A stretch of DNA of 64,000 nucleotides, from contig JAIXMN010000014.1 of the NCBI GenBank assembly GCA_025716815.1, positions 620,001 to 684,000 of the forward strand, written 5' to 3'. The position numbers were made by a program, and so were the translations under genes. Below are positions 9,801 to 22,244 of the stretch, piece by piece (position 1 is the stretch's first letter; every line of letters starts with the position of its first letter). The notes beneath the pieces are model-generated. The model worked only from the letters and a program-made list of their open reading frames with translations, did no database searches and was not told where the DNA came from. The DNA is from Dichotomocladium elegans (lineage: Eukaryota; Mucoromycota; Mucoromycetes; Mucorales; Lichtheimiaceae).

Positions 9801-11061
9801 GTTGTATGAGTTGTGTAAGGTGTGAGAGATGTGTAATACGAGTGTGTTTGTAGCGGGTTTAAAATACGCAAGTGGTAAAGAAAACAGCTTGGTCGAACCT
9901 CATTATTTTATAGTAAATCAAGGTCCCCGTTCCAACACTGCGTGTATGGGGTAGTATGAAGCGATAAGGCTTGTGATGACCATTGATCCGGGCTAGAGGA
10001 CTTTGGCCGGTTTCGCTGATATCCTGAAACTAAGACGATGATGAATATGACACATTGATGTTCAGGGACCGATATTTTCATGTCCGCTTGCGTGACAGGA
10101 CAACCGCACCTATCAAAGATACTTCCTCTATCTAGGATCCATCACTGGTCTTGTAGAGGACAATGAATAGAGAATGGTCTCATTCGATACGTCCTAACAG
10201 GATTAAGCACTCACATCGCCGTTCTAATAGGATTATTATAAAAGCGAGATATCTTATTTTCAGGAATAAACATCAATCTCAAAGATACTCTTCTAGTTGT
10301 CTTTTTCACTATTTTCTCTTTTCCATCCATCACACTGTCTACAGGCTGAAACCGAGCCATTTTCAATGATAAGTTGCATTCGTTATTTTAGATACTTTGA
10401 GACCCTCGAGCCTTTGAAGCAGTTATTCCATCAGCTGCTCTAGAACAATGGATGGATTTCTCATCAATAGATTCTAAAATAATGCTCTTCATTGAGAATA
10501 CGCGAACGACCCTTCGCTTTAGGTTTCTTAAAATGCTATCAGAGTCCTTTTGTACTGTGACGCCCATCGCTGAGCTGAACGAACATGGATTCCTAGCTAT
10601 TTTTGCAGCAGCTGATGCATTTAAAACCTTCTCAAACATCCGTTTGAAAAATTTGATCTTGTCTTGGTCAATGTACGCTGTGCAACTGCGCTTGATCCCT
10701 GCTTATTTCTGTATTCTTTCGCTTGCGGAATGTGTGCGGTAGTATGATCAGAGTTATCTCTGCAAGATATGGTGCGCAGATATTCAGTGTGAGAATAAAC
10801 GGATTGCAGAGAGTGCTTTTCTTCATCAACGACATGGCCTTGACCATCGTAAAAAATAGATTACTCATTTCAGAATGTCAATGGGTAGCTTTTTTGTGCG
10901 ACATCTTTCGCCGTGCATGCGTATGACATTTGCTTTGGGCAAAACACGACTTCTATTTTTGTAATTCTGCGACTTCAGAACTGGCTGGAGTACGACTTCA
11001 TTTTTGGAAAAGAGTGTATGTTAACATAAGCTTTTGAAGATTGCTATGGAAAGAGAATGCG
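9801..11061. other. Gene-free interval with repeat R copy
   Basis: Between Fanzor copy A and the end of TRS85. The first part (9801-10430) shows nothing recognisable apart from a possible 5' exon of the Fanzor near 9765-9800. The second part is the R repeat listed separately. Confidence 0.5.
10440..10990 (-). repeat. Dispersed repeat R, copy 1
   Basis: Shares with three other window loci (near 19.9, 30.7 and 40.0 kb) several blocks in the same order. These include a block around TTCATCAACGACATGGCCTT, one around GATTACTCATTTCAGAATGT, and one around GCGACATCTTTCGCCGTGCA. The minus strand retains broken coding sequence: KAMSLMKKSTLCNPFILTLN and FEKVLNASAAAKIARNPCS, matching the open frame in copy 4. 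Probably an old transposon-derived ORF of unknown family. Confidence 0.65.
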
Positions 11062-14000
11062 TCACGCTTCGGAGCCAATAGGTAGCGAGAGCGGGACGGT
11101 AAGAGGTTGCGGAGGAATATCAGTCTGGTCAGTCAAGCTGATCCCGATGATATAATGATGTCCATGGCGATTCATGCTCGGGATATCCCAATAGAGCGTA
11201 AGATCAAGATCACCAGCGTTGTAAAGGCCGGGTGGCTCATTGGGTACGTCATTTTTGCCGCTGCGAGACGGTGCATAATGAACTGGGAGATTGTTGATAC
11301 GCCACGTCGTTCTCGAATTCAAAGCAAATGTCTTGAGGGGAACTATGTTGAATGGTATCTTGACGCCTCCCTGTGGGTGGTTAGCAGTGTGCACGAGTAC
11401 ATCTTGCAAATCAAGCCTTACAAAGGGAAGTTTGCTGATATGAAGCACAGAAGGACGATACTCCTTGTCGTTCCTCTTGACAATTTTGTAGTACGCAAAC
11501 GTTGTCTGTCGCATTGGAATGTACGTCTTCGCCTTGATGTCCTCTCTATGCAGATATTTTCAAAACTGCCCTGTTCGCTTAATATTATCTACGTCCATGT
11601 GACAAACCTTGAGTCCATCCGCACGCTTAGCGGTACAACAGTCCACATGGGACTCGCTGCGTTAAGTTGGGTAAGCTGGAACTCTGCAGCTTGCAGGTTC
11701 TCAATCTGGCCATAAGCACACCTGAGTGATCTGACCTACTGCTCCGTTGTCTGCGTATTACCTCAATGCCCAAGATAAATTCATGGGCGGTTGCCGCGCT
11801 CGGGCGCGTAAAAGCGTTGATTTTAAGCGAAGGGAGTACTTGCACGTTGACAGTGTAGCGTAACACGCGGTGGGCGATTGCTGGGTTGTCTTCCTCTGAC
11901 TGGTATGAAAACAAGAATTTAAACGTGTGTTTCCCGATGCGGTCTCCACGAATCCAGAGTGGCACAAGCGTAGTGTTACCCGAGTGCACCACACTCTTCC
12001 CATCACTCTCCGTGGGTAGCGGGACCGCTACTACGCTCGGGTCATAGATCTTGTTCTCATGTTCAAGCACCTCATCGCCAATCTCGCCCCCTCCTGAATG
12101 CCCATCGTGAATGAGAACGTACTCTGTCAAACATATATATCCAGAACTCACCGTAAATATCCTTGTCCATATCTTTAGGGTGTCCAATACAGATAAATGT
12201 CGGATGGCTTGTCTTCAGCCGAAGCCCTGTCAGGCCTTTGTTGCCCTTATTATTAATTTCCATTACGGTCTGCACAACTTGTCCAGATAGAATGCTCTCT
12301 GGGACATTATGGAATGCGAGGTCCAGGAGAGGCATTGGAGATGCGACCAGAAGGTCGAGCGTGTGATCTTCACCATAAACTACAGAAAGACGATGATCTA
12401 ATGTGTCGTTGAGCCGCTTTCCTCGCTTAATGGTCGGGCGGAAGGTATGGACTTGGCCGTTAAGGGTAAAGTGTAATCCTTTGACAAGGATTGAGCCTTC
12501 ACGTCGGGGTACAATGGCCAAATTGATCTATTCCACCAGCCGTTAGCATCCTTCCATCTTTGAGGGTTGAAGCTCGTACCTGTCTCTTTTCGAGTGGCTC
12601 AAGAGTTATATTTGCAATCTTTTGAAGCTCAAAATCTTCAAACTTAAACATGTCATTCGTGCCTTCTACCAAGGTGCCCTCAATCATAGTTTCGTATGCC
12701 TCAGTTTTAGGATCTCTAGCTTCCTTGTATGGCTTCATCGATTCCCTATGTTCACACCCCAGAACAATGTCATTTAGGTCTATAGGCACCTGGAGTGGGT
12801 TGCGGAGCTCAATGTGTACAATGGCTGGCTCTATAAGACATTCCAGACATAAGAAGAAAATAAGGGATCCTATCACTGTATGACGTCTACACTTACCGCC
12901 AACCGCACATACAACTCGATTTTGATCATATTGCTGAAGTGCGAGTGTCTTTTTCTTTCCGCTAAAGTAGCCCTGGGCAATGCTCTCCTCCACCAACTCG
13001 CGCTCCATCGTCATCCATTCTTCCTGGCTATCTGTGTTCGATTGAGCATTGGAGAGTGTTACGCGGATGTTTTTCTCATCTATAAACGGCAATCCCAAAT
13101 CTGGCATGGACTCTTTCAGGGGGTCAATGCCTGCTTGTGTCGTGTATTGCTATAAGTTGAGGGTACGTCAACATCACACAGCCCCAAAGCAAGAAGTGTT
13201 TGATTGCTTACGCGATAAATGAACAGGAACTCTCGGATATGGGCTGCCTGTTGCTGCGGTGTCTGCTTGTCATCCGCGAGTACATTCGCAAAACAGATGG
13301 CAGCTTCTTCAAGAAGACCTAAATGATAGGCTTGGCGGCCCAGTGCAAACTGGATATGACTTTTGGCTACGGACCATTGCTGATCCTCAAAAATAGCTGA
13401 TGCTAGCTTGTAGCATCGGAGCGCATGTTGCCGCTGCAGAGCCTTGCCGTAGCGGTGGGCTGCCATGACGACGTGAAAACCATACTTATGAATCATGGGT
13501 CGAGAGGCCCTGAGAAAACAGTGAGCCGCTTGCTCGAGAAACAAAGCTGAGCGCAAATCCGAATCTTCTCCGGTCATGCGCACAAGCGCTGTGGGTACGT
13601 CTTTCCATAGTCTATGGGCCTTAAGCAGCTCATAGTATACCACCGTTGTCCGAGTGGCTTGGAACGGGGATCGACATCGGCCGAGGTACTGTTGTACAGC
13701 CAATTCAAAATTACGGTCCACATCGGCCTTGCTGCGTAACGGCTGATTCATCATAAGAAGGCATGCTCCAATCATTTCCTTGATGTCCAAGCGACTTAGT
13801 TTCCTCGAGTTACTACATCCTCATGAGTCCATTGCATCTGTTTACCTGCGTTCCCGCATGATATTTGAAGGCCTTATCCGTCGCATAGTCGCGGCGAACT
13901 GTGTCATAGATGGTATGGGCAAATTTGTAGTCCCGAAGCATAAATGCATAATCGGCGAGCTTGCGCATTTGGGCCTCAGGCGCACTGTAAGGGTATCTGT

Positions 14001-15656
14001 TCTCCCGTGACAAACACGTAGTCGCATTGCTTAATACCGATCTAAAAGCGATGAGACAGCACCTACATTGTGACTTGATTTACACCTGAAGGGACGTTGG
14101 GGCCCGTCGCTGGTATGGCCTGCAAAGACTGCGCAGACTGCGATCGTCCTGATGTGCCAAATAAACGACGACTAGCGCCGAAAAGACGACCCGTCAGACC
14201 CCGCCTCGCTGATGCTACCTGTTCATTCCAATGCTGAATGTTTCGTTCCATAAAGGGCACCAAGCTTTGAACTACGAATTCCCGCACCATTGTCTTGCAC
14301 GCAGTTACATCTTCGGCGGTTAGGTATCGGCCATACTGCACAGTGGGACCCGATTCATCTCTGTCGTGGTGGATGAAGTCGGGGACTGTAGCCTGATCTA
14401 CAGATAAAGAGCTTTCCAAGGACGTGCTAGATAGCTCAAGCGATAAGCTTTTTGGCATGGTTGTCTGAGCCAGATTTTGAAGGTTGCTGTTGGCCGAGCC
14501 TGACCGACTATGACCTAACGATTTTGAATCTTGACTAGTCAAAGTCGCATTGATAGTATGTGTTTGGAGCCGCGAATCAAGAAGAGCAGACTCGGTGAGC
14601 ATATGATGCCAGATCTCGCGAATGGCTGGATCTGCGTCTGGCTCGTTCGGGATGGTGTCGTCTAGGAGATTAGCTACCTGTGCCGATCGCGGCTTTGAAT
14701 TGATCCGCAGGAGGTGACAGTGGAGACCCAGCGACCGGCGCATCTTCTCAAATATTTCCTGCGCTCTGATATCCGCGGTTCATTAGGAATAAAAGAGGCG
14801 CGCATCTCCCATATCTATCATAACTTACTTCTCATCGGCTACCGCGTTAGAGTCGTGTAAAAGTACATAATACCGCATAATTGTGGGGTCAACATAGGGG
14901 CGATCTACGATGAAAGAAGGGATGTTTGGATTGTAGAGCTGCGTGATAGTGCCCATTGGATCCGGGTTGTTGGATGAAATGACGACAAACACGGCGACAG
15001 GATGGTCGAAGGTTTCGTGCTCGGATATACCCCGGACCGATAACATCAGTCGTTTAAACTCGGTGTACCAGGGTAGCATATCATCCAAACTTGCTGAGGG
15101 ACCGAAGAGTTGAGGATGAGCCGCGTCGCAAGTCCTTATTCTTAAACTTACTGTCCAAATATGAATCGTCCACGTCCGCCTTGGTTTTGATTGGTCTTAG
15201 GTTTGTCGTTTGTCGCTCCCGGACATAATCATCAATGACACCCATGACCGCCTGGTGATTAGGCTCTGAAAGTTGGTCGACATGCCGAAACCGGACAGAA
15301 AAGTTGTCGACAGCTATTGGGATTCCCTGCGAATCGCGCGGAGAGACTGGTCATGTATGAAATGATAGATATATTGTAGAAAAGGGATAAGAGAGTAAGT
15401 TATGATAAGGAAGCCTATGGATGGGTGGAAAACCGTATTGCTCACCTCGTCCCTCAATGTGATCGCCGAATGGTTTGATGAAGTCAGCAAAAGACGGAAT
15501 GTGGTTACTCTGGCATAGCTCGTCAGCATCCCGGCTTGCAATGACTGCAACAAGAGGCGAAAATGATCTTGCGAGCTCATCACGAGGTGTCTGGCCGACC
15601 ATGAGGGATGGTGAAGGGGAGCGCGTATCGGGAATGGTTGGCAGCGATTTATCCAT
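11062..15656 (-). CDS. TRS85: TRAPP complex subunit Trs85/TRAPPC8
   Basis: Subunit specific to TRAPPIII, the Rab1/Ypt1 exchange factor used in autophagy and early secretory traffic. About ten exons give roughly 1,350 residues, in the family's size range. The N terminus (ATG at 15656) has FSPLVAVIASRDADELC, then FADFIKPFG. The next exons carry DNFSVRF, LPWYTEFKRLML and the conserved HPVAVFVVISSNNPDPM with DPTIMRYYVLLHD. A central block has RYLTAEDVTACKTMVREFV and RRGLTGRLFGASR; downstream are helical repeats (KADVDRNFELAVQQYLG) and a beta-rich C-terminal half. All segments are on the minus strand with normal splice signals, and no break was found. The start lies about 400 bases from the MULE relic. 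Confidence 0.87.
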
Positions 15657-16060
15657 AAATGAAGTAATACCAAAGGCTGTGAACGGAGTCTCTTTATCAA
15701 GCGTTTGTGTGGTTCCTTCTCAGTCTGATTTAATTACCAGGTACACCGGCGTCTCCTTGTCCCGGTTCCCGACATAAAATCATCCAGCCATTTTACAACG
15801 AGCAGAGCATTAATATAAAATGAGGATTCTCAGGACGAACACTCCACCGAGCAAACATCACCATTCAGCTCCCTGCACGATCATCTGTTAGCGGGCGGGG
15901 CAAAGAAAATTCTGAACTGGGTTATCTACGTGAGCGAAGCCAATATACAATCAAAGACGCGATTTATCACTATTAGAAGGAATACGGATGACCCGATACA
16001 GCGCATAAGAGAGCACATATTTGGAAGTCGATCGACCATATCCCTAAGGAGCCGAAACGT
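15657..16060. promoter_or_regulatory. TRS85 upstream region
   Basis: About 400 bases between the TRS85 start codon and the first recognisable MULE-coding sequence. No defined element was seen, and the left terminus of the MULE may fall inside it. Confidence 0.35.
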
Positions 16061-18830
16061 ACCTGGGTTGGCCACGGAGCAGCTTATGCGACTTGTCAAG
16101 CGTGGGCGAAAGAGCAAGGTTATACTCTTTTCACATCGACAAGCAGCAAAAAGTACCGACATATCGTGTGCAAGCATCATGGGGAGCCCATAAATCAAGA
16201 GATGCTGCCTAACATGCTGCTGCTTCCAGCAGGAATTATAGTGGACAGTGCAGGGTGTGTCACTTCGCCCACAGAAAAAAATGACTCGTAACAGCGCTCC
16301 CAGCGCAATGCATGTTCTTTCAAGCTTATGTTACGGTCATTATACAAGGACATCCTTGAGTGGTGAGTTGTGTCGATAGTTAACAGACACGATCATAGGC
16401 CTGCTCTACATGTTGGTACCTACCCCATCCATCATCGGGTTGATAACAAAATGGTGCAGTTTGTTATCCAAATGTTTGAATATGTATTCAACGGCGGTGC
16501 AATTGCAACCCAGTTGACCGCTCAAGGTTCGCTAGCGAAGGCAGAGGTCATCACTAACCTTCGTCAGAAGCGCTTCTGTAATGATCGAGACTATCTCATG
16601 TTCGACTAATTCATACTTTGGAAAGTGATGGTTATGATATCCGTTTTCCAACAAAACAGGAAGGCAGCAGATGCTATTTCCATTCGCTATTTTTTTGTGC
16701 ATAACTTGGCGATTCAGCGGGCGCGGGATTTTCCAGAAATGATCTTGTTGGATGCAACCTATCGAACCAATCGACAAGGCTTTTCATTCATTCATGTCAT
16801 TTGAATCGGTAATGTTAGCTTCCCAAGCTGAAGACAAGTGGGATTGCTGGTGCTTGGCTCTCAGAAGAAACTAGAAGGATATATCTTTGGTTCGTTCTAG
16901 CATTGCGAGAAGTAGTTTGGCCAGCGAATCAGCCAGGCGTTCGTGACGAATAGTGAGACAGCTTTGACTACTGCACTCGATGAAGTATTCCCTGCGACCA
17001 AAAAAATGCTCTGGAGAGCTCTTTTGCGCCGCAACTTCCGAACAAATCTCAAAAAGCATTTGGAGGTCGAAACGACTACGAAGCAGTCAAAAAGGCTTTC
17101 AACTTTCTCGCAACAGACATGATGAATAGTCGATTATCCGAAATGACAGTCATTCCAGATACTGCATTTGAAAAAAAAGGCTTTGGAAATAGATCATGAG
17201 GTTGTCGAGAAGTCTAAGAATCCCAAAACAGTTATTGACTTCCTAGAAAGATATATTCTGCCCTATAACCATTAATTCCCAGTGCTCTTGCTAGTTTTCT
17301 CCATTGTGTCTACTTTGTGCATCTCTTTCCAGACAGCTCCTGGTGAAAGAAAAGTGGGTTGGGAGATGCGTTGCAGCAATCCAGCATTCGGGAACACAAC
17401 AACAAATCGCCCGGAAGTCGTGCATGCTGACGTGAAGCAGCATATCAGGGCTTCAAGTTATTTGTTTACAGCCTATAAAGCAATCGATAGATTTTACAAA
17501 ATGTATGTATGTATTTACGTCCTGATTTTCACATACAATCATTAACAGCATTGGCATATTGGGAACTTCCTGGAAACAGTGGATCGACAAAGAAACTTTT
17601 GATACTGACGCCCAAGTGCCTGATGCAAACATAAACGTCTTCAGGAGCTTAGCCATAAGATATCCCTTTTCGCTTTCAATGCTATTAAAGGAGTGCTTGA
17701 CCATCTCCATGTCCTTGAGACAAACTTCTGCCGTTGTGCAGTAAAAGTGATATATAGACTCCTTTGCTACCATCAACTTGCTGCAGAGGACGTTACCCTG
17801 TTGGCAATAATTCCGCAGCGCTGTCTTCTTTTTCCTCAAGAAACCGTTCCTCTGTTAGGAGGTGGTCAAGATCACGTTTTCTGTTAACAAGAAACCTTGT
17901 TAATAACATTGATTAATTCAATATATAGACTAACAAACACGTATATCTGACCCTTGCATCATTGGTCTATCTCGCCCATTTATAATGGCCACGGGGGATT
18001 AGCAAATTGATGCAGAACTTAGCCGACTTGTATCTTTGCGCCACACATGCTCAAATCATCAAGAGAAGAACGCTTTCCTCAGCAAACTAAGGACAATCAT
18101 GGGTGCCCAAAAAATCGACCTTGAAAATTTGCAGCGGCCAAAACTTAGTACCAAGCACTTTCGAAACCGCAAGAAACGAGCATCTATCGCTCTTGAAATC
18201 TATGAACAAAAAAAGCAAATTCAGTCGCAGGACAAGAGACGTCGAATATCTGATAAGCCTAGTTACATTGGTCTAGTTGATCTTACTGATACACTAAATA
18301 TATGGAAATGGCGATACCAATCGTCAAATTTCCAATATCCTTTCGCATCTCGAACGTTTCAGTACCATCAGCGCCACTCCAAGACCACTCCATAGTGTCA
18401 AACTTCAACCCCGCCACAGATATTATTCCGCGACATACAGTCAACTTGGTCTTTAGTCCTCTAGGAGACGGCAATTGCGGTTTGTGCGGTCTAATGGCGT
18501 AGAAGACGAATATGGATCCGTTAAGAAGAAGATGCAAGAACAATTTTATTGCTATGGAAGACAAAGACTATGTTGGATATCCCAAAGCCCTCATACAGAA
18601 CGTTTTGAAGGAGTCACCAGGGGAATTTTCATTTCCGCAGAATGTTCATAGATTGCGGCGGATACACATGGGCGACAGATTGCTATTTATGATATCAACA
18701 GGTGCCTGTTCCTTCCTTTCTGAATCCAAACCGCATATGAGAAGAGGAACCGTCCGATCTTCCAAGCGCACCCAATGCCTGGAACGACTTGAATGTGATC
18801 CCACTTGGGATAAGGGCTCGTGACGAAGAC
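16060..18830 (+). pseudogene. Degenerate MULE transposase followed by an OTU-like segment
   Basis: Frame-shifted plus-strand pieces spell a Mutator-like transposase. AYATCQAWAKEQGYTLF and HIVCKHHGEP (about 16082-16185) resemble the FAR1-type DNA-binding start. RDFPEMILLDATYRTNRQGF (about 16722-16790) is the first catalytic-Asp region. FVTNSETALTTALDEVFPA (about 16938-16995) corresponds to the second, with Asn where Asp is usual. FGNTTTNRPEVVHADVK (about 17390) matches the region holding the catalytic acid. A basic C-terminal tail runs to about 18300. Then GDGNCGLCGL (about 18470) with EDEYGSVKKKMQEQF in a shifted frame resembles the catalytic-Cys motif and following helix of OTU cysteine proteases. 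Many stops and frameshifts: dead copy. Termini were not found. Confidence 0.72.
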
Positions 18831-21476
18831 TGAAATACCGGTTGCCTACGTTATAAAAGGAGCATGCAGCACGGAATCCAAGTCTCGGTATTTTATAGCG
18901 ATCGATGCTGTATTTATTGGATGTCTATAGACAATGCCCAATGTACCTGGCATAGTTTGACAGGTGGTGTGCTTAGCTGAGTTTGTGACTGGGTGGGTGA
19001 AAATAGCAAAGCCCCAATTCTCAGCCGCAGACATAATTTGCTAAGGCGAGGAAAAGTTTTTCTTTACCCCTTCTTTTTCTTTTCGAAGTTATTTCTTCTA
19101 CACACAAAAGGTGAGTAAAGAGACAGAAGGAAATGCCTATTTGCGCAGAAGGAAAAGGGACCTAGAGGATGAAATTACATTATTGGAGCTGTCAGAACTC
19201 TTTTGTTGAAAAAAAATGTACCGCAACAACTTTTCAACTGAAAGTTCCTTTTCTTTTCTTAAGAGGCGCGATGGCACTGCGTAGGAGTGGTGGTTGCTGT
19301 GGGAGAAGGGAAGGGATATCCGTTCTAATTTACATCTCTGCTCTTCTTTTCCGTTGCATCTTTTAGGTATCGTAGAGCACTCTTAATTTACTTAATAAAC
19401 TTGTACTTCTCATCATATTCTTTTTTTTTTCAATTACACGAGAGCGTGGTGCTGATGTTACTTTGTCTGTCGCGCTAAATAATCTTCTAATATTCCGGAA
19501 CCAAAAGGCAAAGTATTTATTTTGGAGGGTTTGTAGAGTGTCCGCTGTGGGATAAAACCTCTTTCACTCCCTTTAAAATAGAAAATAAAAATTTTTGGAG
19601 GGTCCGCTGTGGATGCACTTAAAACTCAAATCATTATAAGATGACACTCTTATGTCTCCATCAAGAATACTTGGATGACCCCATGGTTTTTCGTACTTAG
19701 AAATACTGTCAGTTCCGTTTCCATAGTGCAGTGCCCACCGTTGTGCTTAACGGACTCGTATCCCTGGTTGTTTTGCTGTAAATGGATGCATTTAAAAGCT
19801 TATACAGTAGCTTGAAATGCCAGGTCTTGCCTTGATGAGATGAACGTAACTTGCTGCTTTGCATCAGAATTTTTCATCTTTTCTCTAGGGGATATACGTG
19901 GAAAGAATCCCAGATTTAAGTTATATAAGATAAAGTAGACATATTCTGTGTGGGAACATGAATGAAGAGCATATGTCTCCTCATCAATGACATTGCCCAT
20001 GGGCGCAGGGTAACCATGTTCATCAGCATTTATTGTCCCTCGGTTTCGTAAAGAAATTTATTACTCATTTTGGGATGATGAATGCGTATGGAAGGGAAAG
20101 GAGCATTCGATTAAATGAGTTGACTTATTTTTATAAAGGTGAATTTGTCCAGATTATCGTGCGAGCTCTGTATCTTTAGCGATTCTGGCATATTGCCGAT
20201 GGAAGATGAGGGCGCTGAAGGTTATACCGAAACTTGCAATGACCACTGGAGAGGCATACGCGTTCTTGTCTGTAGATTCTGTATGCACTTCTTCCAATTT
20301 AGCGTCGTCATGCCCTTTTGCTCTCGGTATAGGCTCTGCCAATCTTTGTGAATTGCCGATGAGTCAACTTGGTGCGAGAACTTCCCTTGTTGACATTGTT
20401 TTTGTTTGTAAGTCAATGCAATTACAGTGTCCCTTTCCAGTAACTTGGCAACACCATCCAAGTCAATGCTTCCTACCAAATTGCGTGGCCAAGCGTGCTT
20501 GCGCTCATCTTTGGATCCCTATCATGACTCAGTTATAAGAAATGAACTAGATTCATGGGCTCCTTTATAAGTATAAAGGCTTCGTTGGTGCCCATCTACT
20601 TGTACTTGCTATCATCGAGGATGGCTGCAACACGTTGTCTTTTATTACCAGATCTAATTTCCACTTTGCCTTTTGATGTTCTCGGCTGTTTCCTGCGGCG
20701 CTCTTTGATGTTGACATATTCGGTGTTAAACTGGCTCTTCACACATGTCTCAAGAACTGAAATCCAGCCTTCGGACACTAACATCAGGATTTACCTCCTC
20801 ACAACCTTTCACTGGTTATGTTTTGCCGCCACCTATCCAACGTCGTGGTCTCCGCATTTTTATTTTAAACTACATACCACATGCAGTCATCCACCGTCCC
20901 CAGACTTATTTTCCACCCATTATGCTCGACGCCGGATTTAGAACATAATTTCCTAATTTGCCCATTATGCAAAAACCCACAGAATCATAATGCTGTCCAT
21001 TTTGGCTTTCCCCAGTTGGAGTGTGTTACCTACTTCCTACTGAAAGCTGCAGGGGGCATGGATGGTACCACTATAATGAACATCGGTGCCAGGATCTGGT
21101 ACAGTATGGGCAGCATGTCATGGCTACTTCAGATCATGATTCCTCTTCGAACTTCGTGATGTTTCAGGATTTTGATTCTATCGTACGGTATTTCTCTCTC
21201 ATAATAGCCAAGTCCCTCTTCCCTTCCTCATCTCTAATGTTTCTGGAAACGTAGGATGTAAACTCATACTCAGGCGCTATAGGTATTAATGCGGTGGTTG
21301 TCCATCTTTGCTCATCAATGAAATGAATCAAAGCGGGACTACACAACCGAGCTAGAGAAGCATTATTACCTTAAAATCATATCAGATGTGGCAGTAACCG
21401 TTTTTGGACTTCTATTCCAGGACTTGAATAGCGCTAATAACAAACACCATTTTACAAAGACGCGAGTAGTACGTTT
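18831..21476. other. Gene-poor interval with repeat fragments
   Basis: No intact gene seen. It contains an imperfect direct repeat at about 19522-19551 and 19595-19613 (TTGGAGGG and GTCCGCTGTGG shared, with an extra 10 bases in the first). It also holds repeat R copy 2, and broken minus-strand coding-like pieces at 20222-20479, 20596-20784 and 21164-21346 with no recognised family. Confidence 0.45.
19900..20110 (-). repeat. Dispersed repeat R, copy 2 (diverged fragment)
   Basis: Retains the order TCCTCATCAATGACATTGCC, then TTTATTACTCATTTTGGGAT, corresponding to the middle blocks of the other R copies. The right-hand block (GCGACATCTTTCGCC) is not recognisable here. Confidence 0.45.
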
Positions 21477-21919
21477 TTATTTATTTTGCTTTTCTGGATG
21501 CACCAATGATCCTCCTCCTCCGGACTGCCTCGCCACATCGTTGCTCTGCAGGTTCTGCTCTTTGGCTTTTTCTACATGAAGATGGCTTATCTGTTAACCT
21601 GCTTTCTTGTTCTCTTACAACATCTCCATGGAAAAATCCATGACCCAATTACTTACTATCTGTGGTATTCGACTCTTTCTTGGTAAATGCCCAATACGCG
21701 ATGCCGACACCCGCAATGGCAGCTGCAATTGGACCGATATTCGGACCGGTGCGCATTTTGACGTTGGCAGCTGCTCACCACATGTAAAAACATCACCCTT
21801 ATTGGAATCTATGGCGTTCCTGGCGAGAGTGTGTGTTTATTCTTACATTGAGGATCACCAGCGACCTCTCGACGGATGGATCTCGCGACGGTGTTTCGAA
21901 GAGAGCTTGCAGGAAGCAT
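21477..21919 (-). CDS. Small predicted mitochondrial single-pass membrane protein
   Basis: Three exons give about 93 residues; the parts are too short to stand out as open frames. The N terminus (MLPASSLRNTVARSIRR) is Ser/Arg-rich with no acids, like a mitochondrial presequence. One hydrophobic segment follows (NIGPIAAAIAGVGIAYWAF, about residues 36-54) and then a basic-polar tail ending LVHPEKQNK. Introns have good GTAAGA/GTAAGT donors and CAG/TAG acceptors, and all three exons join in frame. The family is not recognised; function unknown. It shares a 325-base divergent promoter with NAA20. Confidence 0.6.
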
Positions 21920-22244
21920 GTTGATTGACTTGAATACTAGAGACAAAAAAGAAGGAATGCTCTTGCAAGGGTTGTGAAGTTATATTATTATAGTCTCAAC
22001 TTATATTTTTTCCGACGATGGAATCATCATTATATCACCACAAGCCTATGGAACTCAAGTCTGCACGCAATGCTGGGCTATGCCTCCCCACAGAACATGG
22101 GAGGAATCCAACTTTTAGAGCAAGGGTTCCTTTTGTGGATGATATTTGAGTCGGTGAACCAATTCAAACCAGAAATGGAGTTTCAATGAGCAGGCGGCGC
22201 AAAGGTGTGGGGTGCTAGTGGTCTGCTTTTCTCTCCCTGAAATA

